A stretch of DNA of 39,318 nt from an uncultured Actinomycetes bacterium (GTDB lineage: Bacteria > Actinomycetota > Thermoleophilia > RBG-16-64-13), in the NCBI GenBank assembly GCA_903873715.1, contig CAIQPS010000098.1, forward strand, positions 1 through 39,318, in the 5' to 3' direction. How positions within the stretch are numbered: the first letter of the stretch is position 1; every line of letters starts with the position of its first letter. Under the pieces are notes generated by a model, which had not been told where the DNA came from, did not search any database, and saw nothing but the letters and a program-made list of their open reading frames with translations. Positions 23,510 to 32,588 of the stretch are shown here, in pieces. A program made the position numbers and the translations under genes.

Positions 23510-24670
23510 ATGGCGACGCTTGTCGGCGCAGCGCAAAGTTCGGGTGCGGCCAAGACCGCGCCCAGTTCGATATCGGGCCGCATGGCTTTCATCGAAGTAG
23601 CGCGGGTGGTCTGCATCTTCATAGTGGTGCTCGCCCACACGGTGGACGGCATCCTGGCGGGCGCGAAACCCGGCCCCTGGACCCTCGTCTTCTCGTCCTT
23701 CATGCGGTTCGCGGTGCCGGCCTTCTTCATGATCTCCGGCCTCCTCATGGGCCTGCGCCACCGCGACCCCACCTACAAGCTGGACGTCGGCGGGTTCTGG
23801 CGCACTCGGGTGCGCACCATCGTCCTGCCGTTCTTCGTGTGGGACATCATCTACATGTTCATCTTCGTCAACCTCTGGCACAGCTCGTATTTCAGCCTGT
23901 CCACGCTGTGGTTCGTCCTCACCGGCTACAACCACCTGTACTTCATCGCGGTGCTCATCCAGTTCCTGCTGGTGTACTCGTTCATGGCCCGCTCGCTCAC
24001 TCCCCGCACCGCCCGGCTTGCCACCATGGTCTCGGCGGCGTGCACCCTGGCGTTCTACGCGGTGTCGGAAGCGCTCTTTTGGACGCAGAAGCCTGACCAC
24101 TTCTTTTTCGAGTGGCATTGGGGCAAGATCGGGTTCGCCTGGGCGTTGTTCTTCTTCTTCGGACTCTGGCTGGGGGTCGAAGGCGGGCTGTTGGAGCGCA
24201 TCCGCAGGTTGAGGTACCCCCTGCTGGCCGTCAGCGTCGTGTCCTTGGTCGCTTACTGGTTCGAGTTCCGCTACGAGTATCTCGACCTGGGCGCTGCCTC
24301 GCGGCAATACTTCTTGCTCCCCGGTCTTGTCTTCCAGTTCGCGGGGGCCGTCACCTTCCTCGCGTTCTTCTCGACATGGGAGCGGCGCTTCTCGGCCGGG
24401 AGCTTCTGGAGGAGGGTGCTCCCCTGGGGATCGCTGATGTTCGGCGTGTACATGGCGCACCTGGCCGTCCTGCAGGTCACCATCCCCCAGGGCATCAAGC
24501 TCCTGGGCTCGCTCCCGTTGATCCTTCAGACTGTCATCATAGGTCTGGTGACATATCTCGCAACCGTCGCAGGAGTGTGGATCTGCTCGCTCCCCTGGCT
24601 GCTCCCGCTCAACTTCCTCCTCTTCGGCGGAAGGAAAGGGAGCAGAAAGAGCGTGGCCGGGAAGGCCTAG
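23510..24670 (+). CDS. Acyltransferase 3 family membrane protein
   Basis: A 386-residue integral membrane protein of the acyltransferase-3 family. After a short N-terminal soluble stretch the family signature appears: RMAFIEVARVVCIFIVVLAH (arginine and histidine in the first helix region), then RFAVPAFFMISGLLMG. About ten hydrophobic segments follow, ending in a basic C-terminal tail (GGRKGSRKS). Members transfer acetyl, succinyl or longer acyl groups to extracytoplasmic sugars. Divergence from the heptose operon suggests a surface glycan as substrate, which is inference. Its TAG shares four bases (CTAG) with the stop of the convergent glucokinase gene. Confidence 0.85.
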   Translation: MATLVGAAQSSGAAKTAPSSISGRMAFIEVARVVCIFIVVLAHTVDGILAGAKPGPWTLVFSSFMRFAVPAFFMISGLLMGLRHRDPTYKLDVGGFWRTRVRTIVLPFFVWDIIYMFIFVNLWHSSYFSLSTLWFVLTGYNHLYFIAVLIQFLLVYSFMARSLTPRTARLATMVSAACTLAFYAVSEALFWTQKPDHFFFEWHWGKIGFAWALFFFFGLWLGVEGGLLERIRRLRYPLLAVSVVSLVAYWFEFRYEYLDLGAASRQYFLLPGLVFQFAGAVTFLAFFSTWERRFSAGSFWRRVLPWGSLMFGVYMAHLAVLQVTIPQGIKLLGSLPLILQTVIIGLVTYLATVAGVWICSLPWLLPLNFLLFGGRKGSRKSVAGKA

Positions 24671-25683
24671 ACGGGCCCGCGCCGTCCCCGTTGCGCCTCA
24701 GCCAGCCCGCAGGCCGCTGCGCCGAGCAGACCGGCGCCCGGGTCCAGGATGACGTGCACCGGCATGACGGTGAGTACCTCGCGGAACCTGCCCTTGGCAC
24801 GCAGCGCTTCGAGGAACCCCGGCCTCTGCAGCTCGCCCAGAATGCGCGGAGAGATGCCGCCCGCTAAATAGACGCCGCCGGTGGCCAGCACCTTGAGCGC
24901 CAGGTTGCCGGCCTCGGCCCCGAGGATGAGCACGAACAGATCGAGGACGGCCGCCGCCAATTCTGCCTGCCGGCCCTCGCCCTGCGCCGCCCGCAGGATC
25001 ACCGGGGTCGGGTCGTCGGCCGCAGCCAGTTCGGCCGCAAGCCAGTCCGGCTCCTCCAACCCGGTGGTCTTCAGGTAGGCGTAGAGGTTGGGGATGCCCA
25101 GCCTGCCCGAGCAGACCCGCTCGACGCTCACGTGGTCGTAGCCCTGGGCGTTCATGTGGGCGAGCAGCCCGATCTGCAGTGGGCCCACCGGTGCGAACGC
25201 GGCGTGGCCGCCCTCGGAGGGGAAGGCGCGATAGGCGCCGTCATGGAAGCTGAGGAACCCCTCCCCCAGCCCGGTGCCCGGCGCAAGGACGGCGATGCTG
25301 CCTCCCGGCACGCTGATGCCCTCGTTGAGGGTGAACCGGTCCTCGTCGCGGAGCACCGGGATGGCGCACCCGACCGACTGCATGTCGTTGAGCAGGATCA
25401 CGTCCGACCAGCCGAACTCCGACCGCAGGACAGAGGCGTCGACCACCCAGGTCAGATTGGTCACGCGGGCCCGCCCCGTCACCACCGGCCCCGCCACACC
25501 GAGGCAGGCGCGCTCGGCATGCAGTCGGGTGTCGTCCAGGAACTCGCGCACAATGGCCTCGAACGTCTCGTAGTGCCGGCTCGGGTAGCTCTTCTCGGCG
25601 AGCGGCGCGCGCGGGCCTCCCTCGGTCGTATAGACGGCGAGGATGGTCTTGGTGCCCCCGATGTCTCCGGCAATCACGTTCAT
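24667..25683 (-). CDS. glk: Glucokinase
   Basis: A 338-residue sugar kinase of the Glk family (E. coli type) in the ASKHA superfamily. The phosphate loop is AGDIGGTKT (residues 5-13), with LLNDMQSVGCAIP (catalytic Asp), VLAPGTGLGEGFL and PSEGGHAAFAP. The adenosine motif is GGVYLAGGISPRIL, and the tail reads DPGAGLLGAAACG. It phosphorylates glucose to glucose 6-phosphate with ATP. I chose the ATG at 25683 because it sits right before the conserved strand; ATG codons at 25698 and further up are in frame but add non-family residues. It lies 72 bases after the binding-protein gene and interlocks with the convergent acyltransferase. Confidence 0.9.
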   Translation of the reverse strand: MNVIAGDIGGTKTILAVYTTEGGPRAPLAEKSYPSRHYETFEAIVREFLDDTRLHAERACLGVAGPVVTGRARVTNLTWVVDASVLRSEFGWSDVILLNDMQSVGCAIPVLRDEDRFTLNEGISVPGGSIAVLAPGTGLGEGFLSFHDGAYRAFPSEGGHAAFAPVGPLQIGLLAHMNAQGYDHVSVERVCSGRLGIPNLYAYLKTTGLEEPDWLAAELAAADDPTPVILRAAQGEGRQAELAAAVLDLFVLILGAEAGNLALKVLATGGVYLAGGISPRILGELQRPGFLEALRAKGRFREVLTVMPVHVILDPGAGLLGAAACGLAEAQRGRRGPV

Positions 25684-25755
25684 GACCACAGCCACCATAT
25701 CGCAAAGGTCCACTCATCCGGCAGAAGCGTCGGGCGACGCTCCCCGGTCGCGCCG

Positions 25756-27159
25756 TCAGGGTGCCTGCGGACTGCTCTGCGCGTACTCCTGAGGCCAGAC
25801 CGTCACCAGCCGGCCGTCCTGAACCTGGAGCACGAGCAACCGCGCTTCCTGGTTCTGACCGGTGGCGTCGAACATGAGCAGGCCCTGGGGGATGACCAGG
25901 TGCTTGCCATACAGCGCCGTCGTCTTGAGGGCGCCGCGCAGCACCGGGCCCTCGGCCGACCCGCCTCGCTCGAGGGCGGAGGCCAGGACGTAGACCGCCT
26001 GATACGCGTACAACATGTCGGCGTCGAGCACCGGGTCCGACTGAGCCGTCCCCTGGTCCGCACCGAGACCGGAGGCCATGCCGGGGCCGGACTCCGCCAC
26101 GCTCATCACAAGGGCGGCCGTCTCTCCCGCGTCGCCGATGAAACCAGGGTCGAGGACCCCGCCCGCAGCGTCGACGATCGGTAGATTGAGATGGAGGGCC
26201 GCCGCCGACTGAGCGATCAGCACGGCGTCGGTCAACAGCGTGGCGGTGAGCACGGCCTGCGCCCCACGCTGCCTCACCGCGATGAGTTCGTTGTGCAGAT
26301 CGGCCTGGTCGGGCGCGTACTCGATGTCGGCTGCCACTTCTATGCCGGCGGCCGACAGATGCGCCTTCTGGCTCTCGGAGATCGGGCCGCCCAGATCGCC
26401 CTCGGGATGCAGCAGCGCGACAGAACCGATCGCCGATCCGTCGGCGGTCTTGACCGTTTTCAAGAAGGCCACCTGGTCCCGAGCGTACCAGTCGGCCTTC
26501 GGGCACAGACGGAAGGTGTAGCCGAAGCCGCGCGCGGTGATCTCATCGGCGGCACCGGAACTCACGATGAACGGTATCTGCAGCCGCTCGGCGGCATCAG
26601 TGGCCTCCAGAGCGACCGTCGATTGGCCCGTTCCCACGATGGCGGAGACCCCCTCCTTCTGCACCAGATCGGCGACCTGCGCCGCGGCCGTGGTGGGGTC
26701 TCCCTTGGAATCGGACTCGACGAGCGTCAGAAGTGCCCCGCCCATCGAGGCGATGCCCCCGGCCGTGTTGATCTCCTCGATCGCCAGACGCATCCCTTTG
26801 AGCGCGCTTTCCCCCTCCGCGGCCAGGTCGCCGGTGAGTGGGAAGAGGGCCCCGACCTTGACCACGCCGGGCAGAGCCGTGGTGCTGGTGGTCTCCTCCC
26901 CGGGCCCGGATGTCACCGTGGTGGAAGTCGCCGCATCGGACGTCGCCGTGGTGGAGGACGACACCGCGACCGTGGTCGACGTGGAAGCCGGCAGCGCAGA
27001 GGTGGAGGTCGCGGCTTCCTGAGTGCAGGCGCTCACGGCCAGGGGAACGGCGAGCAGCAGGACAAGAACCAACGCCCCGGCAGCCACCGCGGCCACGGCC
27101 CCCCGAGCCCGGCCGCCCGAACGGCGGCAGGCTTCCCCAGTCGCGCCCCCCTGGTGCAC
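25756..27159 (-). CDS. Branched-chain amino acid-type ABC substrate-binding lipoprotein
   Basis: A 467-residue exported binding protein of the LivJ/LivK (type 1 periplasmic-binding) family. A hydrophobic signal (about 20-42) ends in a lipobox with VSAC, so Cys45 should carry the lipid anchor. A Thr/Ser-rich linker follows (51-96), then the ligand-binding domain: VKVGALFPLTGDLAAEG, AIVGTGQSTVAL, PFIVSSGAAD and VALLHPEGDLGG. Ligands of the family include amino acids, amides and aromatic acids; here the ligand is unknown. No permease or ATPase gene is nearby, so it is an orphan. The GTG at 27159 is three bases after the leuS stop; the start is uncertain by several codons. Confidence 0.87.
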   Translation of the reverse strand: MHQGGATGEACRRSGGRARGAVAAVAAGALVLVLLLAVPLAVSACTQEAATSTSALPASTSTTVAVSSSTTATSDAATSTTVTSGPGEETTSTTALPGVVKVGALFPLTGDLAAEGESALKGMRLAIEEINTAGGIASMGGALLTLVESDSKGDPTTAAAQVADLVQKEGVSAIVGTGQSTVALEATDAAERLQIPFIVSSGAADEITARGFGYTFRLCPKADWYARDQVAFLKTVKTADGSAIGSVALLHPEGDLGGPISESQKAHLSAAGIEVAADIEYAPDQADLHNELIAVRQRGAQAVLTATLLTDAVLIAQSAAALHLNLPIVDAAGGVLDPGFIGDAGETAALVMSVAESGPGMASGLGADQGTAQSDPVLDADMLYAYQAVYVLASALERGGSAEGPVLRGALKTTALYGKHLVIPQGLLMFDATGQNQEARLLVLQVQDGRLVTVWPQEYAQSSPQAP

Positions 27160-27162
27160 GGA

Positions 27163-29742
27163 CTACCTGACGACGATGTTCACAAGGCGGCCCGGGACGA
27201 CCACCTCTTTGACCACTTCCTTGCCTTCCAGGTACTTCTCGACCCCCGGGAGGGCTTTGGCGGCTGCGAGGATGTCGGCGGCCGGGGCGTCCTGAGCGAC
27301 CTCGACGCGATCGCGCACCTTGCCGTTGATCTGCACGGCCAGCTCCACCGTGTCGGCGGCGAGGAAGCGTGGATCGGCGGTGGGCCACGGGACGTCCCAG
27401 ATGGCTTCGAAGCCCAGCATCTCCCCGAGTTCGGCGCCCATATGGGGCGCGAACGGCTCGAGGAGGCGGACCATGGTCTTCATGGCGTGGGTGAGCACCG
27501 CCTGTCCGGAGGCGGCCGCCCCCAGGCCGGCCGCGCGGGCGGACGCGATGTCGTTGTTGAGTTCCATGATGGCCGCAAGAGCGGTGTTGAAGCGGAAACG
27601 CTCGCCGATGTCCACCGTGGTCTTCTGCACGACCTGGTTGGTCTTGACGAGCAGGGCCCTCTCGGCGGCGGTCAGCGAGGCTTCGTCGAAAGCCGGGTCC
27701 GCAGCGCCGGTCGCCAGGTCGCCGTCGTCGAGCGCGTCTGTCACCTGCCGCCACACCCTGCCCAGGAACCGGTACACGCCCTCGATGCCCTGGTCGTTCC
27801 ACTCGGCGTCGCTCTCGGCCGGGCCCATGAAGAGCACGTAGGCGCGCACCGAGTCAGCGCCGAACTTGCCGACCATCTCGTCGGGGCTCACCACGTTGCC
27901 CTTGCTCTTGGACATCTTGGCGCCCTTGTAGTAGATCATGCCCTGGGTGAACAGCCGCTTGAAGGGCTCCTCGAAGGCCACCAACCCGAGGTCGTAGAGG
28001 ACCTTGGTGAAGAACCGCGAGTACATCAGATGCAGGATGGCGTGCTCCACCCCGCCGATGTACTGGTCCACCGGCAGCCAGTAGTCCACGGCCGTCTTGT
28101 CGAAGGCCACGTCGCTCCGCCACGGAGACGCGTAGCGCATGTAGTACCAGGACGAATCGACGAAGGTGTCCATGGTGTCGGTCTCGCGCCGGGCCGGCCC
28201 ACCGCACTGCGGGCAGGTGGTGTTGACCCAGTGTTCGGCCGCCGCCAGTGGCGACTTGCCCTTGGGCGCGTAGTCGGTGATGGCGGGGAGCAGCACCGGC
28301 AGTTGGTCGTCGGGCACCGCCACCTCGCCGCATTTCTCGCAGTAGATGATGGGGATAGGGGCGCCCCAGTAGCGCTGCCGGGACAGCAGCCAGTCGCGAA
28401 GCTTGTAGTTGACCGCGAAGTCGGCTTTCCCCTGCTCCTTGAGCCACTCGGTGACCTTGACGATGCCCTCGGCCTTGGACAGGCCGTCGAACTGCCCGCT
28501 GTTGACCAGCAGGCCGTCGCCGGCGTACGGCTGCACGAGGTTGCCCTCGCAGTCCTTGCACTCGTCGGGGCTCTCGATGACCTCGACGACCTCCAGCCCA
28601 TACTTCTTGGCGAAGGCGAAGTCACGCTCGTCGTGTCCGGGCACGGCCATGATGGCGCCGGTGCCGTAGTCCATGAGCACGTAGTCGGCCACGAAGATGG
28701 GGATCTTGCCGCCGGTCACCGGGTTGACGGCGAAACGACCGGTGAAGACGCCCGTCTTCTCCTTCTCGATGCTGGAGCGCTCGATGTGCGAGGTGGCCAT
28801 GGCTTTGGCCACGTACTTCTTGACCTGGGCCTCGTCGGGCTGCCCCGCCACCAGTTCGTCCACGAGCGGATGCTCGGGCGCCAGGATGAAGAAGGTCGCC
28901 CCGAACAGCGTGTCGGGCCGGGTGGTGAAGACCGTCACCTCGGCGCCGGCGGCAGCGCGCGCCGTCCCACCCTCCTCGGCCTCGTCCACCGGCGCGATGG
29001 CGAACACCACGTCCGCCCCGGTCGACTTGCCGATCCAGTTGCGCTGCATGGTGATGACCCGCTCCGGCCAGGACTCCAGCTTGTCGAAGTCCTGGAGCAG
29101 CCGCTCGGCATAGTCGGTGATGCGGAAGAACCACTGCGTCAGCTTCTTGGCCTCCACCACCGTGTCGCAGCGCTCGCACGAACCTTCCACCACCTGCTCG
29201 TTGGCGAGCACGGTCTGGCAGGACGGACACCAGTTGACCGGGGCCTCTTTCTTGTAGGCCAGGCCCTTCTTGTAGAACTGCAGGAAGAGCCACTGGGTCC
29301 ACTTGTAGTACTCGGGACGAGACGTGACCACTTCGCGGGTCCAGTCGATGGACACGCCCAGACGGCGGAGTTGGCGGTTGATGGTGGTGATGGCCTCTTC
29401 GGTGAACTTGGCCGGCGGCTCGCCCGTCTTGATGGCCATGTTCTCGGAGTTCAGGCCGAAGGCGTCGTACCCCATCGGATGGAGCACTTTCTGGCCCTGA
29501 TGACGGCGGAACCGGGCGATGATGTCGCCCATGGTGTAGTTCTTGACGTGCCCCATGTGGGCGCTGCCCGAGGGGTAGGGGAACATCTCGAGCACGTAGG
29601 TGGCGTCGCTGCCCTTGCCACCCGGCCGGGAGCCCGGCTCAGGGTTGTCCACCACGAACGTCTTCTGCTCGGCCCAGATCTGCTGCCACCTTGTTTCGAT
29701 GGCTTCCGGATCATATTTGCGGCCAGCACCCTCGCGCGCCAT
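27163..29742 (-). CDS. leuS: Leucyl-tRNA synthetase
   Basis: An 859-residue class I synthetase that charges tRNA-Leu. YDPEAIETRWQQIW opens the protein. The HIGH motif reads HMGH (residues 62-65), MGYDAFGLNSENMAI follows, and KMSKS is at 609-613. An editing (CP1) domain with TRPDTLFGATFF and VPGHDERDFAFAKKYG lies between them. A Cys4-type zinc site is visible (CPSC ... CERC), and another Cys pair (CEKCGE ... CPQCGG) lies in the later insert. The C-terminal domain ends VNIVVR. Length is typical of bacterial LeuS. GGGGAAGGA upstream of the ATG is a good ribosome-binding site. It is followed at once by the binding-protein gene. Confidence 0.97.
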   Translation of the reverse strand: MAREGAGRKYDPEAIETRWQQIWAEQKTFVVDNPEPGSRPGGKGSDATYVLEMFPYPSGSAHMGHVKNYTMGDIIARFRRHQGQKVLHPMGYDAFGLNSENMAIKTGEPPAKFTEEAITTINRQLRRLGVSIDWTREVVTSRPEYYKWTQWLFLQFYKKGLAYKKEAPVNWCPSCQTVLANEQVVEGSCERCDTVVEAKKLTQWFFRITDYAERLLQDFDKLESWPERVITMQRNWIGKSTGADVVFAIAPVDEAEEGGTARAAAGAEVTVFTTRPDTLFGATFFILAPEHPLVDELVAGQPDEAQVKKYVAKAMATSHIERSSIEKEKTGVFTGRFAVNPVTGGKIPIFVADYVLMDYGTGAIMAVPGHDERDFAFAKKYGLEVVEVIESPDECKDCEGNLVQPYAGDGLLVNSGQFDGLSKAEGIVKVTEWLKEQGKADFAVNYKLRDWLLSRQRYWGAPIPIIYCEKCGEVAVPDDQLPVLLPAITDYAPKGKSPLAAAEHWVNTTCPQCGGPARRETDTMDTFVDSSWYYMRYASPWRSDVAFDKTAVDYWLPVDQYIGGVEHAILHLMYSRFFTKVLYDLGLVAFEEPFKRLFTQGMIYYKGAKMSKSKGNVVSPDEMVGKFGADSVRAYVLFMGPAESDAEWNDQGIEGVYRFLGRVWRQVTDALDDGDLATGAADPAFDEASLTAAERALLVKTNQVVQKTTVDIGERFRFNTALAAIMELNNDIASARAAGLGAAASGQAVLTHAMKTMVRLLEPFAPHMGAELGEMLGFEAIWDVPWPTADPRFLAADTVELAVQINGKVRDRVEVAQDAPAADILAAAKALPGVEKYLEGKEVVKEVVVPGRLVNIVVR

Positions 29743-29803
29743 GCGTCGTCCTTCCCCAGTCTCGTCTCGTAGCTCTTCGCGGACGCGCGCCCAGCGCGAT
29801 CCG

Positions 29804-31114
29804 TCAGGCGATTATCCCAGCCTGTCCCTCTCCCGCCAAATCGCCGCCCTCCGGAGCTGTCGCAGCGCTCGCAGCGCCCGTGGGCGCCCGTAGGAAGCAC
29901 TGCGCGAGCGCCCCGACAAGCATGAGCCCGCCAAACGCCAGGAAAGCCGGGTCGTAGCTCCCGGCCGCGTCGAAGATGAAGCCTGTGGCGAACCCTCCCC
30001 CGATCGCGCCCACCGAGAAAGAGAACGCGACCAGCCCCACCAGGGTCCCGACGGCCCGCAGGCCGAAGAACGGGCCGAGCAATCCCATCCGGACCGGGAT
30101 CAGCGCGGCGAAAGCGAACCCCACCACCACGCCGAGGACGTCGAAGCTCCACGCATCCCCAGCAAGTGCGAAGAGGCACAGCGCGGCACCGTGCAGCGCT
30201 GAGAGGCCGACGAGCGCCCAGCGGTAGCCCATCCTCGTCGTCAGCGGCCCGGCCGCGATAGTGCCGACCGCCATGCCCAGCGCACTGATGGTGAGCACGA
30301 GCGCCGCGGTGGCTTCGGACACGCCCTCGTCGCCGGCGTAGGCGACCACGTGGGAGCTGAAGGCCACGGAGCCCAGCCCGAGCAGGATCCCACTCCAGAT
30401 GAGGATCCAGAAGGCCGAAGTGCGACAGGCCTCCTGCCACGTGAGACCGTGAGAGTCACTCCCGGTATCGGGGGTGCCCGCCGCCCGCGCGGGCCCGTGG
30501 TTATCGGCTCCCGAACCTTCCGGAAGGCGCTTGCCCCCCAACACCGCGATGGCGGGCACCCCGCAGGCGAACACCGCTCCCGCCATCACGAGCCATGTCG
30601 ACCGCCAACCGACGGCGCCTATCGACGCCGCGATGACCGGAGAGAGGACCATCTGCCCGGCGACCGACCCCAGGAACAGCGTCCCGATCGCCAGCGTGCG
30701 CCGCTCGGGACCGAAGGCGCGGGATACCGCGCTGACAGCCGGCGTGTTCGCGCATCCGGCCAGGATGCCTCCCCCGAGGCCGAACAGAAGGTAGAACTGC
30801 CACAGTGCCCCGATCCTCGAGACGAGCAGGTAGGAGACGGCACCGGCCACCACTCCCGGCACGACGGCCACCCGAGTCCCATAGCGGTCGGCCACCCGCC
30901 CCATCAGTATCCCGACAAGGCCGGATACCACCATGAGCACGGACATCGCGCCGGCGGCGGCGCCCCGGGCCCACCCGAACTCGTCTGCGAGCGGTTTCAG
31001 GAAGATGCCGAAGCTCATCTGCGTGCCGGCCGCTCCGAACAACAGCAGGAACGAGACCGCCACCACGGTCCACGCGCCGCGCAGCCTGTCTCCGGAGGCG
31101 GCGCGCTCCTTCAC
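29804..31114 (-). CDS. MFS transporter, oxalate/formate-antiporter-like (downstream paralogue)
   Basis: A 436-residue major facilitator protein with twelve predicted membrane helices and a central hydrophilic loop. The start region TVVAVSFLLLFGAAGTQMSFGIFLKPLADEF and motif A (GRVADRYGTR) match the OFA/monocarboxylate group, so small organic anions are likely substrates (inference). It is clearly similar to the gene just upstream: FGxFLKPLA(D/E)EFGW, a shared loop-2 motif and the same C-terminal GSYDPAFLAFG pattern. The GTG at 31114 lies one base after the upstream stop, so the pair is translationally coupled. An in-frame extension to 31156 would overlap that gene and is rejected. Confidence 0.87.
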   Translation of the reverse strand: MKERAASGDRLRGAWTVVAVSFLLLFGAAGTQMSFGIFLKPLADEFGWARGAAAGAMSVLMVVSGLVGILMGRVADRYGTRVAVVPGVVAGAVSYLLVSRIGALWQFYLLFGLGGGILAGCANTPAVSAVSRAFGPERRTLAIGTLFLGSVAGQMVLSPVIAASIGAVGWRSTWLVMAGAVFACGVPAIAVLGGKRLPEGSGADNHGPARAAGTPDTGSDSHGLTWQEACRTSAFWILIWSGILLGLGSVAFSSHVVAYAGDEGVSEATAALVLTISALGMAVGTIAAGPLTTRMGYRWALVGLSALHGAALCLFALAGDAWSFDVLGVVVGFAFAALIPVRMGLLGPFFGLRAVGTLVGLVAFSFSVGAIGGGFATGFIFDAAGSYDPAFLAFGGLMLVGALAQCFLRAPTGAASAATAPEGGDLAGEGQAGIIA

Positions 31115-31115
31115 G

Positions 31116-32408
31116 TCAGTCCGCCGCCGGGCCGCCCGCGGCGGCCGGGGTACCATCGGCGGCTTCGGCCGACTGATGATATCCAGGGGCTCCCTTCGGC
31201 GCCTTGAGGAAGTAGAGCCAGGCGGCGCCGAGCACCAGCAGGATGCCGAAGATCATGAAAGCCAGGTCGTAGCTGCCCGTCGAGTCGAAGATGTATCCGG
31301 CAAGGAACGGCCCGGCGATGGCGCCCATCGAGAACGATGCGGACGCCAAGCCGATGATGGCGCCCACCGCCCGGGTACCGAACAACGGCGGCACGACCGC
31401 CATCCGCACCGGCACCGCCCCGCTGAACGCGAAGCCGAGGACCGCGCCGAAAAGGTAGAACACCCAGGCCGAAGCGGCCGGGATGAACAGGAACATCGCT
31501 ACGGCGTTGAGAGCTGTGAAGAGGAGCAGGCTCCACCTGTGGCCAAGCCGATGGGTGGTAGCACCCGCGAGCACGCTCCCCAGAGCTCCGCCGACGCTGC
31601 TCACGGTGAAGATGAGAGCGGCCTTCTCGGCCGTCAGACCCACGTCGGTGGCATAGGAGACGATGTGCGCGTTGAAGGCGTAGAACCCCATGCCGATCGC
31701 GGCGCCGGAGGCCATCAGGATCCAGAAGGCCAAGGTATGTGCGCTCTCCGCCGCGGTGAGCCCGCCCGGCCCCGCCCCGCCGGCCTGGTGCCGCTCCGCG
31801 GCCAGCGCCGCCTCCCCGTCGGGATTCTTGCGCGCGAGGGCGAGAGCGGGGAGACCACAGACGAAACCGACTATGGCGAGCACCCACCACCCCGTGCGCC
31901 AACCGTCGGCTTCGATCACTCCGGAGATCACCGGCGAAAGGATCATCTGGCCGGCGATGACCCCCAGCAGGGCGATACCGATGGCAAGCGTCCGCTGCCG
32001 CGGCCCGAACCAGTCAGAGACGATGGTGACCGCCGGGGTGTACGAGCATCCGGCGAGCAGTCCCCCGCCGATCCCGAAGCACACGTAGAACTCCCACAGG
32101 TGGTTCATCCGGGAGAGCAGCAGGTAGCCGATCGCCCCTAGGACCAGCCCCGGAGCGATGGCCGCACGCGCACCCCACTTGTCGGTGGCCTTGCCCATGA
32201 AGATCCCGGCCAGGCCCGAAACGGCCATCAGCAACGACATCCCTCCCGAGACCGCCGCCCGGGACCAGCCGAACTCCTCGGCCAGCGGCTTGAGGAAGAG
32301 CCCGAAGCAGAGTTGTGTGCCGAACGACCCGACCAGCAGGATGAACGACACGGTGACTATCACCCAACCGTACGAGGGACGACGGCCGGTGAGTGCTGGG
32401 GTCTGCAT
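31116..32408 (-). CDS. MFS transporter, oxalate/formate-antiporter-like (upstream paralogue)
   Basis: A 430-residue major facilitator protein with twelve predicted helices. YGWVIVTVSFILLVGSFGTQ opens the first helix. FGLFLKPLAEEFGWSRAAVS and motif A (GKATDKWGAR) follow, and GSYDLAFMIFGILLV is in the last helices. The family contains oxalate:formate and monocarboxylate carriers; the substrate is not predictable. GGAGG lies seven bases before the ATG. A promoter (TTGACC, 17 bases, TACAGT) lies about 55-85 bases upstream. It is the first of two tandem paralogues and probably arose by gene duplication. Confidence 0.88.
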   Translation of the reverse strand: MQTPALTGRRPSYGWVIVTVSFILLVGSFGTQLCFGLFLKPLAEEFGWSRAAVSGGMSLLMAVSGLAGIFMGKATDKWGARAAIAPGLVLGAIGYLLLSRMNHLWEFYVCFGIGGGLLAGCSYTPAVTIVSDWFGPRQRTLAIGIALLGVIAGQMILSPVISGVIEADGWRTGWWVLAIVGFVCGLPALALARKNPDGEAALAAERHQAGGAGPGGLTAAESAHTLAFWILMASGAAIGMGFYAFNAHIVSYATDVGLTAEKAALIFTVSSVGGALGSVLAGATTHRLGHRWSLLLFTALNAVAMFLFIPAASAWVFYLFGAVLGFAFSGAVPVRMAVVPPLFGTRAVGAIIGLASASFSMGAIAGPFLAGYIFDSTGSYDLAFMIFGILLVLGAAWLYFLKAPKGAPGYHQSAEAADGTPAAAGGPAAD

Positions 32409-32464
32409 TGCGGAGCCTCCAGGAACGATGGGCTGCCTCGACGCCGGGACGGCGCGGCCCCATG

Positions 32465-32493
32465 ACTGTATAGCCTGAGGCAGGTTTGGTCAA
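32465..32493 (-). promoter_or_regulatory. Promoter of the MFS pair
   Basis: On the minus strand TTGACC (32493-32488) is separated by 17 bases from TACAGT (32470-32465); TATACA overlaps two bases earlier as an alternative -10. The predicted start near 32458 gives a leader of about 50 bases ending in a GGAGG ribosome-binding site. Confidence 0.55.
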
Positions 32494-32505
32494 ACGGCAT
32501 ATCCA

Positions 32506-32540
32506 AGAAACAAAAGCGGCCGCTCCGGAGGAGCGGCCGC
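32506..32540 (-). terminator. Rho-independent terminator of the TRAP operon
   Basis: A perfect 11-base-pair GC stem (32540-32530 with 32526-32516, three-base loop) is followed on the minus strand by TTTTGTTTCTT. It lies about 50 bases after the dctM stop. This is the best intrinsic terminator in the window and separates the TRAP operon from the MFS promoter. Confidence 0.9.
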
Positions 32541-32588
32541 GGCCTCAGAAGGGCGGGCGCAGCGCGGGTCCGCCGCGCCGCCCAGCCG

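Noticed and set aside
22229-24460. A 743-residue version of HddA
   Set aside because: The extension is antisense to the acyltransferase; GHMP homology starts at 23257.
26191-29772. A 1193-codon open frame on the plus strand opposite leuS and the binding-protein gene
   Set aside because: Antisense of two convincing genes; His/Gly/Asp-rich translation with no motif. High third-position GC removes stop codons on the opposite strand.
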